From Anaerolineae bacterium (GTDB taxonomy: Bacteria; Chloroflexota; Anaerolineae; 4572-78; J111): 64,000 nucleotides of DNA. Location: positions 1 through 64,000 of the forward strand of contig JAJVIM010000011.1 of assembly GCA_022071955.1 (NCBI GenBank). Reading direction: 5' to 3'. Position numbers and translations under genes: made by a program. Under the pieces are notes generated by a model. That model saw only the letters and a program-made list of their open reading frames with translations. It was not told the origin of the DNA and made no database searches. Below, in pieces: positions 8,269-15,812 of this stretch (positions are counted from its first letter, which is position 1; each line of letters opens with the position of its first letter).

Positions 8269-8453
8269 TCGCCAGCCTCCTTCGCCTGCTGCACCGCCTG
8301 GGCCAGATCAATGGCCACCCTATCCCCCTCAAAGCCATTGTGCCGCAGTTGTTCCAGCGCCGCGTCTGCCGCCGGGATCAGCGCATCGAGCGCCTGGCCA
8401 TATTCACGAACCAATCGCCGCAGCCGGCGGATCTCGGTTAGTTGTGCATCCAT
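8265..8453 (-). CDS. Short coiled-coil protein, paralog of the gene at 63840
   Basis: 62 residues starting at MDAQLTE, with AGAGGA about 11 nt upstream. It is mainly helical. The stretch ALDALIPAADAALEQ closely matches ALDTLIPAAEAAMLR in the partial gene at the right end of the window, and both end in a DLA-x-A-x-x-x-AK segment. It is the first gene of the partition operon. Function unknown. Confidence 0.55.
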   Translation of the reverse strand: MDAQLTEIRRLRRLVREYGQALDALIPAADAALEQLRHNGFEGDRVAIDLAQAVQQAKEAGE

Positions 8454-8526
8454 TGTGTGTGTATCCTCTCGCGTGTGTAATTTTTGTTGGTCCGGGCCGA
8501 ATCCGGCTGAAAAGCGTGTAAGAAAC

Positions 8527-8607
8527 GTTTTTGACACGCCCAAACGGGCCAAAAACGAGGGTGTGTTAAAAACTAAAGGGGTGTGTTAAAAAATATTTTT
8601 TGACACG
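8527..8607. repeat. Four GTGTxAAAAA half-sites, candidate parS or operator
   Basis: Half-sites are GTTTTTGACACG (8527-8538, inverted), GTGTGTTAAAAAC (8561-8573), GTGTGTTAAAAAA (8581-8593) and TTTTTTGACACG (8596-8607, inverted). The last two form a near-perfect palindrome around a TAT centre. They lie 75-155 bp upstream of the partition operon, where RHH partition proteins normally bind to act as both centromere and operator. Confidence 0.55.
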
Positions 8608-8617
8608 AATCTGTCCA

Positions 8618-8935
8618 TCACGCCACCAGCCTGTACCCTTCCGGCAGGTTCACCAGAATCGAGCGTGATTCTGCGCCGTTGGCCCGTTCCACCAGTTCGG
8701 CCATCGCCTGCCCCCGCGCCGTTACCTGGGCGGCGTAGTTGAACCGCTTTGACGGCTTGCGGCTGCTACTGCGTTTGCTGTGTTTGCGTTTGGGTTTTTT
8801 GGCAGCAGCGGGGCGATTCAGTTGCCGCTGCCAGTAGGCCACGTCTGCGCCGGGAACGATTGTTTCAATCGCTTGGGCTAAGGTGCGGCCGGAGTTGATG
8901 AGACTGCGGATTTGGGCTAAAATTGGTGTAGCCAT
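8618..8935 (-). CDS. Basic switch-linked protein, copy 1
   Basis: 105 residues starting at MATPIL, with AGAAAGGA upstream. The middle (about 47-65) is a Lys/Arg/Ser-rich stretch that could bind nucleic acid; the ends are conserved helices and a GYRLVA tail. It is about 85% identical by direct comparison to the protein at 28712-29029. Both copies are transcribed divergently from a small HTH protein, from a strong promoter overlapping a palindromic operator. That arrangement suggests a Cro-, antirepressor- or early-regulator-like role, though the family is not one I can name. Confidence 0.6.
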   Translation of the reverse strand: MATPILAQIRSLINSGRTLAQAIETIVPGADVAYWQRQLNRPAAAKKPKRKHSKRSSSRKPSKRFNYAAQVTARGQAMAELVERANGAESRSILVNLPEGYRLVA

Positions 8936-8965
8936 AAGAGAGACATATCCTTTCTTGTGGTCAGG

Positions 8966-8999
8966 CTCGCCGCTCGGTTTCCAGGCCATTGGCGGCGAG
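8966..8999 (-). promoter_or_regulatory. Leader hairpin before the basic protein, copy 1
   Basis: CTCGCCGC and GCGGCGAG arms fold between the promoter and the ribosome site of the gene at 8935. There is no T-run. The second copy of the gene has a similarly placed hairpin at 28648-28682, so the feature is conserved between the switches. Confidence 0.45.
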
Positions 9000-9015
9000 T
9001 CATTTTTTATAACGG

Positions 9016-9041
9016 TACTGTTTCAACCTTTTGAAACAGTA
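9016..9041. promoter_or_regulatory. Operator palindrome O1
   Basis: A perfect 11-bp inverted repeat, TACTGTTTCAA with a 4-bp spacer, sharing the core GTTTCA/TGAAAC with the palindrome at 9074. It overlaps the -10 of the leftward promoter, so binding would block transcription of the basic protein. Confidence 0.75.
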
Positions 9042-9066
9042 TATCACACCCCACAAAGCGTGTCAA
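9038..9066 (-). promoter_or_regulatory. Leftward sigma70 promoter of the switch
   Basis: TTGACA (9061-9066) and TATACT (9038-9043) separated by exactly 17 bp, reading leftward toward the basic protein. This is close to consensus and overlaps operator O1. Confidence 0.8.
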
Positions 9067-9073
9067 GTATTTT

Positions 9074-9091
9074 GTTTCATAATTATGAAAC
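9074..9091. promoter_or_regulatory. Operator palindrome O2
   Basis: GTTTCATAATTATGAAAC is a perfect 18-bp palindrome between the two divergent promoters and shares the GTTTCA half-site with O1. It is the likely binding site of the HTH protein encoded at 9151. Confidence 0.75.
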
Positions 9092-9097
9092 TTTATA

Positions 9098-9127
9098 TTG
9101 ACACTAAGTCACATTGTATGATAAACT
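9098..9127 (+). promoter_or_regulatory. Rightward promoter of the repressor gene
   Basis: TTGACA (9098-9103) and TAAACT (9122-9127) with an 18-bp spacer, 24 bp before the HTH gene's start. It is weaker than the leftward promoter by sequence. Confidence 0.5.
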
Positions 9128-9150
9128 TGTAACAGATTGCCGGAGGTGAT

Positions 9151-9375
9151 ATGCCAGTGTACTTTAAATTGCGAGCTTTAATCGAGCAGAAGGAAGCAGC
9201 CGAGGGCCGCAAAATTACATATCGTGATATTGCGACAGAGGCAAAAGTGTCCACAAACACCCTGACTCAAATGGCTAATCAGAATATGAGCCAAATCGGT
9301 TTAGTGACGCTGGATAAATTGTGTGGTTATTTCAATTGCCAACCCGGCGATTTGATGATACACAAACCAAAATAA
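9151..9375 (+). CDS. Small XRE/Cro-type repressor
   Basis: 74 residues, start set by GGAGGTGAT directly before ATG. The helix-turn-helix spans about 24-45 (ITYRDIATEAKVSTNTLTQM) and the C-terminal GDLMIHKPK tail is typical of minimal HTH_26-type Cro/CI proteins. There is no cleavage or oligomerisation domain, so it would act as a simple dimeric repressor. It is divergent from the basic protein at 8935 across two palindromic operators and probably represses that promoter and its own. Confidence 0.8.
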   Translation: MPVYFKLRALIEQKEAAEGRKITYRDIATEAKVSTNTLTQMANQNMSQIGLVTLDKLCGYFNCQPGDLMIHKPK

Positions 9376-9412
9376 TTAACACTGCATATTTCACGCTTCT
9401 GGGAGGAATACC

Positions 9413-10129
9413 GTGAAAACTGCCACCAAAAGATTCATCATATTTTTTCTACTGGTTGTTGGTGGTTGTTGTTTGGCCGGGGTCGAGCTTTTTTATTTTA
9501 TCCCCAACCAACCAAAGCCGGCAGCAACAGAAATATCGGCGGCGTCACCCACTGATACACCGATCCAACCAACGGCCACGTCAATTCCACCAACCCCTAC
9601 GCCACTATCGCCCGCCAGCACCCCTACCCCCACGCCAACTTCGGTTCCGTCTACACCTACCCCCGCTCCGATATTTGCCAGCGATAATGGGGACGGTTAT
9701 TCATCCGGCGGGCTTGGTTTGTCCCGTTCTGACTGGGAGCAAAATCACACCGCCACCAATCTGGATTATAACCCGCTGGGCACGGGGTATGATCACACCT
9801 ACGATGTAATGTTCCAGGTGGGCAACGTCTGGTATATTGAGCGTCAGTGGCCTGCCGGCGATGCCGCCACGGTTGATATTATCGATAACGAAACCCAAAA
9901 TTTAATTCCCGCAGACAGTCAATTTATTAAAACTTACAGCCCTGATGGTCGTCCCGAAACAACTGTCAATCTCTATTTTAGTGAATCGCTAAAGAGTCGG
10001 TTTGATTCGGCGGATAACGAATTTGGCAATTGGTGGGCCGGCGGCGAGCCGGGCAATTTTATTGTGCAATATAACAAGTATGATTTTGGCATTACCAGAA
10101 TGATTTTTAGTATCGGCAACAATCCATAA
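9413..10129 (+). CDS. Exported protein with Pro/Thr-rich linker
   Basis: 238 residues with a GTG start behind GGGAGGA. A hydrophobic N-terminal helix (about 8-30) is a signal anchor or signal peptide, followed by a low-complexity Pro/Thr stretch (about 45-90) and a ~145-residue globular C-terminal part. Linkers of this type are common in Chloroflexota surface proteins. I do not recognise the C-terminal domain. It is the first of two exported proteins in tandem, with near-identical ribosome sites. Confidence 0.6.
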   Translation: MKTATKRFIIFFLLVVGGCCLAGVELFYFIPNQPKPAATEISAASPTDTPIQPTATSIPPTPTPLSPASTPTPTPTSVPSTPTPAPIFASDNGDGYSSGGLGLSRSDWEQNHTATNLDYNPLGTGYDHTYDVMFQVGNVWYIERQWPAGDAATVDIIDNETQNLIPADSQFIKTYSPDGRPETTVNLYFSESLKSRFDSADNEFGNWWAGGEPGNFIVQYNKYDFGITRMIFSIGNNP

Positions 10130-10144
10130 CTTCTGGGAGGAATT

Positions 10145-10774
10145 ATGAAAAACAACGCCATATTCTTCACCGCCGGCGCGCTGCTAATGCTCACCGTCGG
10201 CTGGCTGGCCACGCCGCCGGCGCAGCAGGAGTTCCCAAATGTGGAGGCCACGGTGCAGGCCGCCATTGATAAACACGTGGCCGAATACCACGCCGGCGAG
10301 CAGCCCCGCGCCCTGGGCGAAGTGGCCGCGCCGGTGCTGCTGGACCCGGCCCCCGATGACACCATTTACGCCCGGCCGGATACCCTCTACCCGGCCACCT
10401 TTCGCTGGCAATGGGATGGCACGCTAACCCCCAGCACCACCTTTGAGGTGCGCATCTGGCGCGATGGACTGGACGCGGTTTCTCTGGGGGCCTACGATGT
10501 GCGGGACGTGAAAGTAATTTCGACCATTGCCGAGGAAGAAGCCGAGCGCGAGCGCGGCACGCAAAACCTCATCTATTATGAGGGCAACGGCATTTACCGG
10601 CTGGCGCTCAACCCGGCCAGCGCCGAGGCCGTGGGTTACGCACATAAAACCTACGTCTGGAGTGTGGGCGTAGTGCAAATTGAGCCGTACCAGCGCATCA
10701 GCCCGGAGCCGGCGGCGCGGCCGGTCAATATTGTGATGGCCGGCTTTCCTACCCCAACGCCCGTGCCGAAATAA
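10145..10774 (+). CDS. Exported protein of unknown function
   Basis: 209 residues with a short N-terminal hydrophobic helix (about 5-22) and a beta-rich extracellular part (FEVRIWRDG, TYVWSVGVVQIEPYQ). The C-terminus is Pro/Thr-rich. It follows the previous exported gene by 16 bp with the same GGGAGGA-type ribosome site, so the pair is likely an operon closed by the terminator at 10784. Possibly a surface or lysogenic-conversion protein; inference only. Confidence 0.58.
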   Translation: MKNNAIFFTAGALLMLTVGWLATPPAQQEFPNVEATVQAAIDKHVAEYHAGEQPRALGEVAAPVLLDPAPDDTIYARPDTLYPATFRWQWDGTLTPSTTFEVRIWRDGLDAVSLGAYDVRDVKVISTIAEEEAERERGTQNLIYYEGNGIYRLALNPASAEAVGYAHKTYVWSVGVVQIEPYQRISPEPAARPVNIVMAGFPTPTPVPK

Positions 10775-10783
10775 TGAAAAAGC

Positions 10784-10817
10784 GGTGACGGTCACTGGAA
10801 TGTGACCGTCACCTTTT
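10784..10817 (+). terminator. Rho-independent terminator
   Basis: Perfect 12-bp arms, GGTGACGGTCAC and GTGACCGTCACC, with a 6-nt loop and TTTT, directly after the exported-protein pair. Confidence 0.85.
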
Positions 10818-10918
10818 CCCCCTCCCATCCCGGCTTCAGTCCGGGGTGAAACAACCTTCTTTGGCGGGTGCTGCCACACAACCAAATACGGCTTTTTAGT
10901 ATTGGAGTGGATGCACCC

Positions 10919-12613
10919 ATGAGTGATAATGGTTTGGCTATGTCCCGGTTTGCCTATTTTGGCATTCCGGACGATGACGATTTTGACCCCACCGCCGGCG
11001 AATTTGATTCGGATGTCCCCGCGGCCGATTCTGATTTTGACCTTCCCGCCAGGGATATTAACGACGACCTCACCGGCGATGATTTTAACCCCGTTTCTCA
11101 ACTGAATAACTTTGATTACCGGCAGCTCGACGCCGAGACCCGGATTGTGGTGCAGCAGCGCACCGGTGAAATCAAATCGCTAATGAAACGCACCGCCCAG
11201 GATATCATCGAGATTGGCGAAAAGCTGATTGAGGTCAAGGGCCGGCTACCGCATGGCGCATTTGGCATCTGGCTGGAAAGTGAGTTTCAATGGAGCGACC
11301 GAACGGCGCGTAAATATATGTCTATTGCCAGCACATTTTCAAATCGGAAGAGTTCTTCCGATTTGATGATGAGTTTCGAGACAATGGCCTATCTCGCCGC
11401 CCCGTCAACACCAGAACCGGCCCGGCAGGCAGCCCTGGCCCGGGCCCAGGCCGGCGAGCGCATCACCCACAGCGCGGCCAAGGAAATTGTCACCGGGCAC
11501 AAAACCGAGCAATGCTCCTGTGGTCAGGTGGGCGCTTTTCCGCGCGGAAGTTGGACCTGCGACGGCTGTTTGACGTATTGCAGCAAACTTGAGGCCCAGT
11601 ACGAAGATAAGCGTGGCCTGGTCTGCAAAAAATGCCACCAGCTAATACACGCCCCGGCCCCGGCCGAGGACGAAAACCTCCCGGCCTGGCTCACTGAAGA
11701 TGACCCACCTGCCGAAACCGCCGCCACACCGCCCCGGAATATGTTAGTGGATCGGATCCGCCAAATGGATACCGAACAACGCCAACAAGCCGCCGGTCTG
11801 CGCGATACGTTGGTCGCCGCCACCACACCGGAGCCGGCGACCCGGTTAACCGAAGATGCTCCCCAGCCCAATCGCAACGGCGTTGAATCCACTGCGCCGG
11901 CTGCACCTTCCCCCCAACCCCTGACGGCAGACAACTGGACCGTGGGCTACTGCCCCAACTGCCGGCACCGCTATGTGCTCAACAACGACACCATCGCCAA
12001 AAATCTGTTCGTCGGTTGCCCCAAGTGCAACCAGCCCCACCGCGCCGCTACCTGGGTCAGCACCCCTGACTCCCAACTCCTGACTCCTGATTCCTCCCGT
12101 AACGGCATGAGCCAGCCGATGGCCGTCTTTATGAGTTCCGGCGAAAACGAGTGGTACACCCCGGCGCCATACATCGACAGAGCCAGGCAGGTGCTGGGCC
12201 GTATCGATCTGGACCCGGCCAGCAGTGACATCGCCAACCAGGTGGTTCAAGCGGCTACCTACTTTACCAGCGAAACAGATGGCCTCAGCCAGCTCTGGCC
12301 GGGCCGGGTCTGGCTCAACCCGCCGTTTGACGCTTCGGCGGAATGGAGCAGCCGGCTCGCCGCCAGCTACGAAGCCGGCCAGACCGAGGCGGCGGTCCTG
12401 CTGGTCAAAGTCGCTTTTGGGTACAACTGGTTCAACGAGCTGTGGGAGAATTACCCGATCTGCCTGGCCCGCGAGCGGATCAGCTTTGTCAAACCGGATG
12501 GCACAGTCATCGGGCCGCACAAAGTCGGCAGCGCCTTCTTCTACTTTGGCGAGGATTTTGACCGCTTCGCCGCCGGCTTTGCCGACGTGGGGCGGATCAT
12601 TGAACCGGAGTAA
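10919..12613 (+). CDS. DUF3102-zinc ribbon-phage DNA adenine methyltransferase fusion
   Basis: 564 residues from ATG at 10919 (GGAG 12 nt upstream). After an acidic N-terminus, residues ~75-140 match DUF3102 (DIIEIGEKLIEVKGRLPHG, then a W-x-x-S/T-D-R-T-A-R-KYM pattern). Two zinc-ribbon-like segments follow, near 200-245 (CSCGQVG...CKKC) and ~345-375 (YCPNCRHRY...CPKC). The last ~170 residues are a phage N6-adenine methyltransferase: NEWYTPAPYID, IDLDPAS, and the catalytic motif NPPF. The combination on one chain is unusual; the DUF3102 part could act as DNA-reading module. Next gene begins 4 bp later. Confidence 0.8.
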   Translation: MSDNGLAMSRFAYFGIPDDDDFDPTAGEFDSDVPAADSDFDLPARDINDDLTGDDFNPVSQLNNFDYRQLDAETRIVVQQRTGEIKSLMKRTAQDIIEIGEKLIEVKGRLPHGAFGIWLESEFQWSDRTARKYMSIASTFSNRKSSSDLMMSFETMAYLAAPSTPEPARQAALARAQAGERITHSAAKEIVTGHKTEQCSCGQVGAFPRGSWTCDGCLTYCSKLEAQYEDKRGLVCKKCHQLIHAPAPAEDENLPAWLTEDDPPAETAATPPRNMLVDRIRQMDTEQRQQAAGLRDTLVAATTPEPATRLTEDAPQPNRNGVESTAPAAPSPQPLTADNWTVGYCPNCRHRYVLNNDTIAKNLFVGCPKCNQPHRAATWVSTPDSQLLTPDSSRNGMSQPMAVFMSSGENEWYTPAPYIDRARQVLGRIDLDPASSDIANQVVQAATYFTSETDGLSQLWPGRVWLNPPFDASAEWSSRLAASYEAGQTEAAVLLVKVAFGYNWFNELWENYPICLARERISFVKPDGTVIGPHKVGSAFFYFGEDFDRFAAGFADVGRIIEPE

Positions 12614-12617
12614 GCTT

Positions 12618-13235
12618 ATGGATTTGCACCTGCTTGAAACGGAACTGAAAAAGCGGGTAGCCGGCTACCCCTATACACCGTGGGGCCGCAAACAGGCCGA
12701 TGACTGGGACCGGCAGACCAACTTCATCTACCACACCAACCGCTGGGAGACCGTGTTGAACATCACCGCCGATATGCCGGCGGAACTGCGCAACTACGCC
12801 ATCAACCGCTGGTTTAATTTCTGGTCGGCGATGGGCGTCGAAACCATCTTTTGCAACCTGCCCGGCGTGGTTGCCGCCAGGGACAAGAAAGACCGGCTAA
12901 CCGATTTCAGCATCAACGGCGTCAAATTCGATCACAAAACCACCGTCTACCCGGCTGCTTATCCGCACAGTATCGACTACGCCCGGCAGCATCCGACCAG
13001 CTTGCTGATGTGGCTCTACGGCAACCAGAGCCAGCAAAAGCGCTTCCATCTGGCCAACCGGCTGTTTATCGTTCTGTACCGCCGGGATGGCGAGCACTGG
13101 AAGCTGCGGGCCGAACTGGCAACCATTGCCGCCGCCATCGAAACCTACGTGCGGGCATTTGAGATCAATAAATTGTTCGGTCTCAACTTTAACGGCCGGA
13201 CGGCAGTGGCGGATCTGATCTGGATCGAACGATGA
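12618..13235 (+). CDS. Putative PD-(D/E)XK nuclease next to the adenine methyltransferase
   Basis: 205 residues; start chosen at ATG 12618, since the longer reading frame before it lies inside the methyltransferase gene. The stretch LTDFSINGVKFDHKTTVYP carries a D, then D-x-K within a strand-turn-strand, which fits a PD-(D/E)XK active site. Tight linkage to the methyltransferase suggests a restriction-like or repair role; this is inference and the family is not recognised. Confidence 0.5.
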   Translation: MDLHLLETELKKRVAGYPYTPWGRKQADDWDRQTNFIYHTNRWETVLNITADMPAELRNYAINRWFNFWSAMGVETIFCNLPGVVAARDKKDRLTDFSINGVKFDHKTTVYPAAYPHSIDYARQHPTSLLMWLYGNQSQQKRFHLANRLFIVLYRRDGEHWKLRAELATIAAAIETYVRAFEINKLFGLNFNGRTAVADLIWIER

Positions 13236-13477
13236 CCACCGGCAACGACTGCGCCCGGCTTCAGCAGCGGGTGCGCGAACTGGAGAACCGGCTGGCACTG
13301 ATTGCCGGGCTGGCCGGTAACAACGCCGGGCAACTGGCCCGGCTGATCGCCGACGGTGAGACGGAACTGGCCGGCGGCGGGGTGCCGGCCGGGCGCTACG
13401 AGTGGGTGCGGTCGCTGGTGAGGCTGGCGAGTGAAGTGGAACCGCAGTTTGCGGAGATTGAGAGACTGGCACGATGA
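13232..13477 (+). CDS. Short helical protein
   Basis: 81 residues, coupled to the previous gene by ATGA. The N-terminal half (LQQRVRELENRLALIAGL) is a coiled coil. No catalytic motifs. The next gene, an ATPase, also overlaps it by 4 bp, so the product is likely made with and may attach to the ATPase. Confidence 0.5.
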   Translation: MTTGNDCARLQQRVRELENRLALIAGLAGNNAGQLARLIADGETELAGGGVPAGRYEWVRSLVRLASEVEPQFAEIERLAR

Positions 13478-14892
13478 AAATGAGACAACTGTTCAAACGG
13501 ACAACCAGCGCGATCCAGATGACGCTGCGCCCGCGGCGGGCTGAGGCGCCGCCGCCAAAGCCGCGGCCCAACGGCCCGGCGGCCCAGCCGCGGCCTGAGC
13601 CGGCCGATTCGCGCGAGGCCAGGTTGCAGGCGATGCTGCCGGCCTTTTACCAGGCGATTGCCCGGGCGCTGGACGAGACGAAGATCAGCCCGGCGGCGCT
13701 GAGTTTTGGCGGGGCGGAGATCAACGCCCGCGACGTATCGGTGCGGCTGCGGCTACACCAGGGCGAGGCGGCCGGCAAGGTAATAGCCCTGGCTCCGGCG
13801 GTAGAAGTGCAGGCCAACTGGCCGTTTGGGGTGAGCCTGGACCGGGTGGGCAGTACCGTGTTTGTGCGCTTTGGCCTGCCGCGCAAGGCGCAAAAGGCGC
13901 TGGCCGTGGCCGACCTGCCGGCCGGCGCGGTGGGGCTGACCTTTGACCGGCAGCCGGTGCGGGTTGAGCTGGATGACAGCACCCGCTGGGCGCTGAAAAT
14001 CTTTGGCGCGCCGGGGGCGGGCAAAACCACGCTGGCGAAATTGATCCTGCTGCGGCTGCTTCAGCAGCACCGGCCGGACCAGTTGCGGCTGGCGGTCTGC
14101 GACCCCAAGGGCAAGTTTGAGGTATTCCGCAACGCGGCCCATCTGGGCTGGGACGTGGCCACCAAACCGGCAGACATCGAGCGCGTCATCCTGGCCTGGT
14201 GCGACGAAATGGACGGCCGGGCCGGGCGACGGCAAGCGCCGGGTGCATTCGTGCTGTTGATCGAGGAGGCGGCGGAATCGCTGGCCAACCCGGCGGTGTA
14301 CGGCCGGCTGGTAAAAACGGCCCGGCTGTGCCGGGAATACGGCGGGCGGATCATTTACATCAACCAGACCAACAGCGGCGAGGACAAGCACGGTGAGCTG
14401 CTGAACCTGATGCCCTACGCCATCACCGGCAAAACGGCCAGCGGCTACGAATCGGCGCGGGTGTCCGGGCAGTCCGGGCTGGCGGCCCAAAAGCTGGGCC
14501 ACGGCGGTGGAGCGTTCAAGATAGAAATTGAAGGCCAGGTGACGGAATTTACCGCAGCGCGGGTAGAGACGGCGGACATTGTACAGGCCGGCCTGCCGGT
14601 GGCGCTGAACCGGGAAAAGCCGCAGATGGCGGCAGTGAAACCGGAGCCGGAGGCCGAGCCGGAACCGGCGCAAGGGCGCATAGTGCCATCACGGGTGGAT
14701 GTGGCCATTGCCCTGGAATACCGGCGGGTATTTGGCAAGCCGCTGTCGGCGCGGGCGGCGGCAAAGCTGGGCGTAACGCGCACCCGCTGGCAGCGACTGG
14801 ACGGGCCGGTGGCGGAGCAGATGCGGCTGGACCGGCTGCGGGCCAGGGCCCGCAAGGGATTGGAAAAGCTGAAAGCCGAGGGGGAATTATGA
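13474..14892 (+). CDS. FtsK/HerA-superfamily DNA-translocase ATPase
   Basis: 472 residues. An N-terminal basic Pro-rich tail is followed by a ~120-residue domain, then a P-loop ATPase with Walker A GAPGAGKTT near residue 180 and Walker B FVLLIEEAAES near 260. The helix-rich end after ~400 includes a possible HTH (ARAAAKLGVTRTRWQRL). This is the HerA/FtsK/TraG layout used for DNA pumping. It is followed immediately by a two-pass membrane protein, which would suit anchorage. Role as a partition or transfer motor is inferred. Confidence 0.7.
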   Translation: MKMRQLFKRTTSAIQMTLRPRRAEAPPPKPRPNGPAAQPRPEPADSREARLQAMLPAFYQAIARALDETKISPAALSFGGAEINARDVSVRLRLHQGEAAGKVIALAPAVEVQANWPFGVSLDRVGSTVFVRFGLPRKAQKALAVADLPAGAVGLTFDRQPVRVELDDSTRWALKIFGAPGAGKTTLAKLILLRLLQQHRPDQLRLAVCDPKGKFEVFRNAAHLGWDVATKPADIERVILAWCDEMDGRAGRRQAPGAFVLLIEEAAESLANPAVYGRLVKTARLCREYGGRIIYINQTNSGEDKHGELLNLMPYAITGKTASGYESARVSGQSGLAAQKLGHGGGAFKIEIEGQVTEFTAARVETADIVQAGLPVALNREKPQMAAVKPEPEAEPEPAQGRIVPSRVDVAIALEYRRVFGKPLSARAAAKLGVTRTRWQRLDGPVAEQMRLDRLRARARKGLEKLKAEGEL

Positions 14893-15299
14893 CCATCTCA
14901 TTTGAAACGTTTGTCGGGGCGGCCTTTGGCTTTTTAATCCTGGCTGCCGGGGTGCGGCTGCTGGTATACCAGGATTGGAAAGCCGGGCTGGTGCTGCTGG
15001 GCGGGGCGGTGATCCTGTGGCTGTTTAAGCGGATGGACAACCGGACCAAGGTTGAGGCCACGGCGGAGCTGGCCAAACGGCCGGAGGAAATTGACCAGGC
15101 GATGCGCCAGGCCATCGCCCTGCTGAATGATGTGGTGCGGGCCAGCGGCTCACTATCGACCACGATTCAACGCTGGGAAGCGGCGGCCAACCGTAATAAC
15201 GTTGACCAGCCGGGCGGCGGCTGGGCAGAGGCGATCCCGGCGGAATACAAGGACGTGACGCCGCCGGATTACGCCGGATTATTGGAAGAGGAAAATTAG
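14889..15299 (+). CDS. Two-pass membrane protein
   Basis: 136 residues with two hydrophobic helices (about 8-26 and 31-47), then a helical cytoplasmic tail. It overlaps the ATPase by 4 bp (ATGA) and may be its membrane partner. The tail ends in an acidic stretch. No family recognised. Confidence 0.55.
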   Translation: MTISFETFVGAAFGFLILAAGVRLLVYQDWKAGLVLLGGAVILWLFKRMDNRTKVEATAELAKRPEEIDQAMRQAIALLNDVVRASGSLSTTIQRWEAAANRNNVDQPGGGWAEAIPAEYKDVTPPDYAGLLEEEN

Positions 15300-15306
15300 A
15301 GTAAAT

Positions 15307-15810
15307 ATGCCAACCGCACATATAAGCAGGATTGATAAACCCCAACCCCGCAATGGTGGCGCTACCCACGGCTGGCAGGTGCGCGTCGGCCCCAAACGGG
15401 GCTATCACTCTGCACTCTTCAGCGACAGCGTTTTTGGCGGGTGCGAACAGGCCCGACGAGCCGCCGAAGAATACCTTGAGCAATACCTGACTGAACGGCC
15501 AAAATTGGCAGATGCCATCACAAAGAATCGGGAACGCCCGTACCATACAGGTAAATTGGACCGGCGCAACAAGTCCGGTGTCACCGGCGTCGCCAGGCGT
15601 TTCAAACGTTGGAAAGGCGGCGGAGGGCGATACTGGACCGCCACGTTCAAGAATCTGGCGGGCAGGCCGGCATCTAAAAGCTGGCGGATCGAGGTACTCG
15701 GCGAACAGGAAGCCAGAGAGCTGGCCATCGAATTTCGCCGGGGTTGGGAACAAGCGGTCGATCAGGGCCGCGACGCTCTGGAAAAATTTTTCAATCAATG
15801 GGAGGATTAA
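15307..15810 (+). CDS. AP2-domain protein with two AP2-like repeats
   Basis: 167 residues. A recognisable AP2 DNA-binding unit lies near 85-150 (SGVTGVARRFKRW, then RYWTATFKN, then ARELAIEFRRG). The first half (about 18-62) shows the same strand-strand-helix order (THGWQVRV, GYHSALFSD, then a basic helix), so it is a second, degenerate copy. In phages AP2 modules usually sit on HNH homing nucleases; here no nuclease domain is present. Confidence 0.65.
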   Translation: MPTAHISRIDKPQPRNGGATHGWQVRVGPKRGYHSALFSDSVFGGCEQARRAAEEYLEQYLTERPKLADAITKNRERPYHTGKLDRRNKSGVTGVARRFKRWKGGGGRYWTATFKNLAGRPASKSWRIEVLGEQEARELAIEFRRGWEQAVDQGRDALEKFFNQWED

Positions 15811-15812
15811 TA

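Noticed and set aside
13474..14892. FtsK-like ATPase as the missing large terminase
   Set aside because: The Walker B region and flanks resemble HerA/FtsK, and no RNase H-like nuclease domain of a terminase follows.
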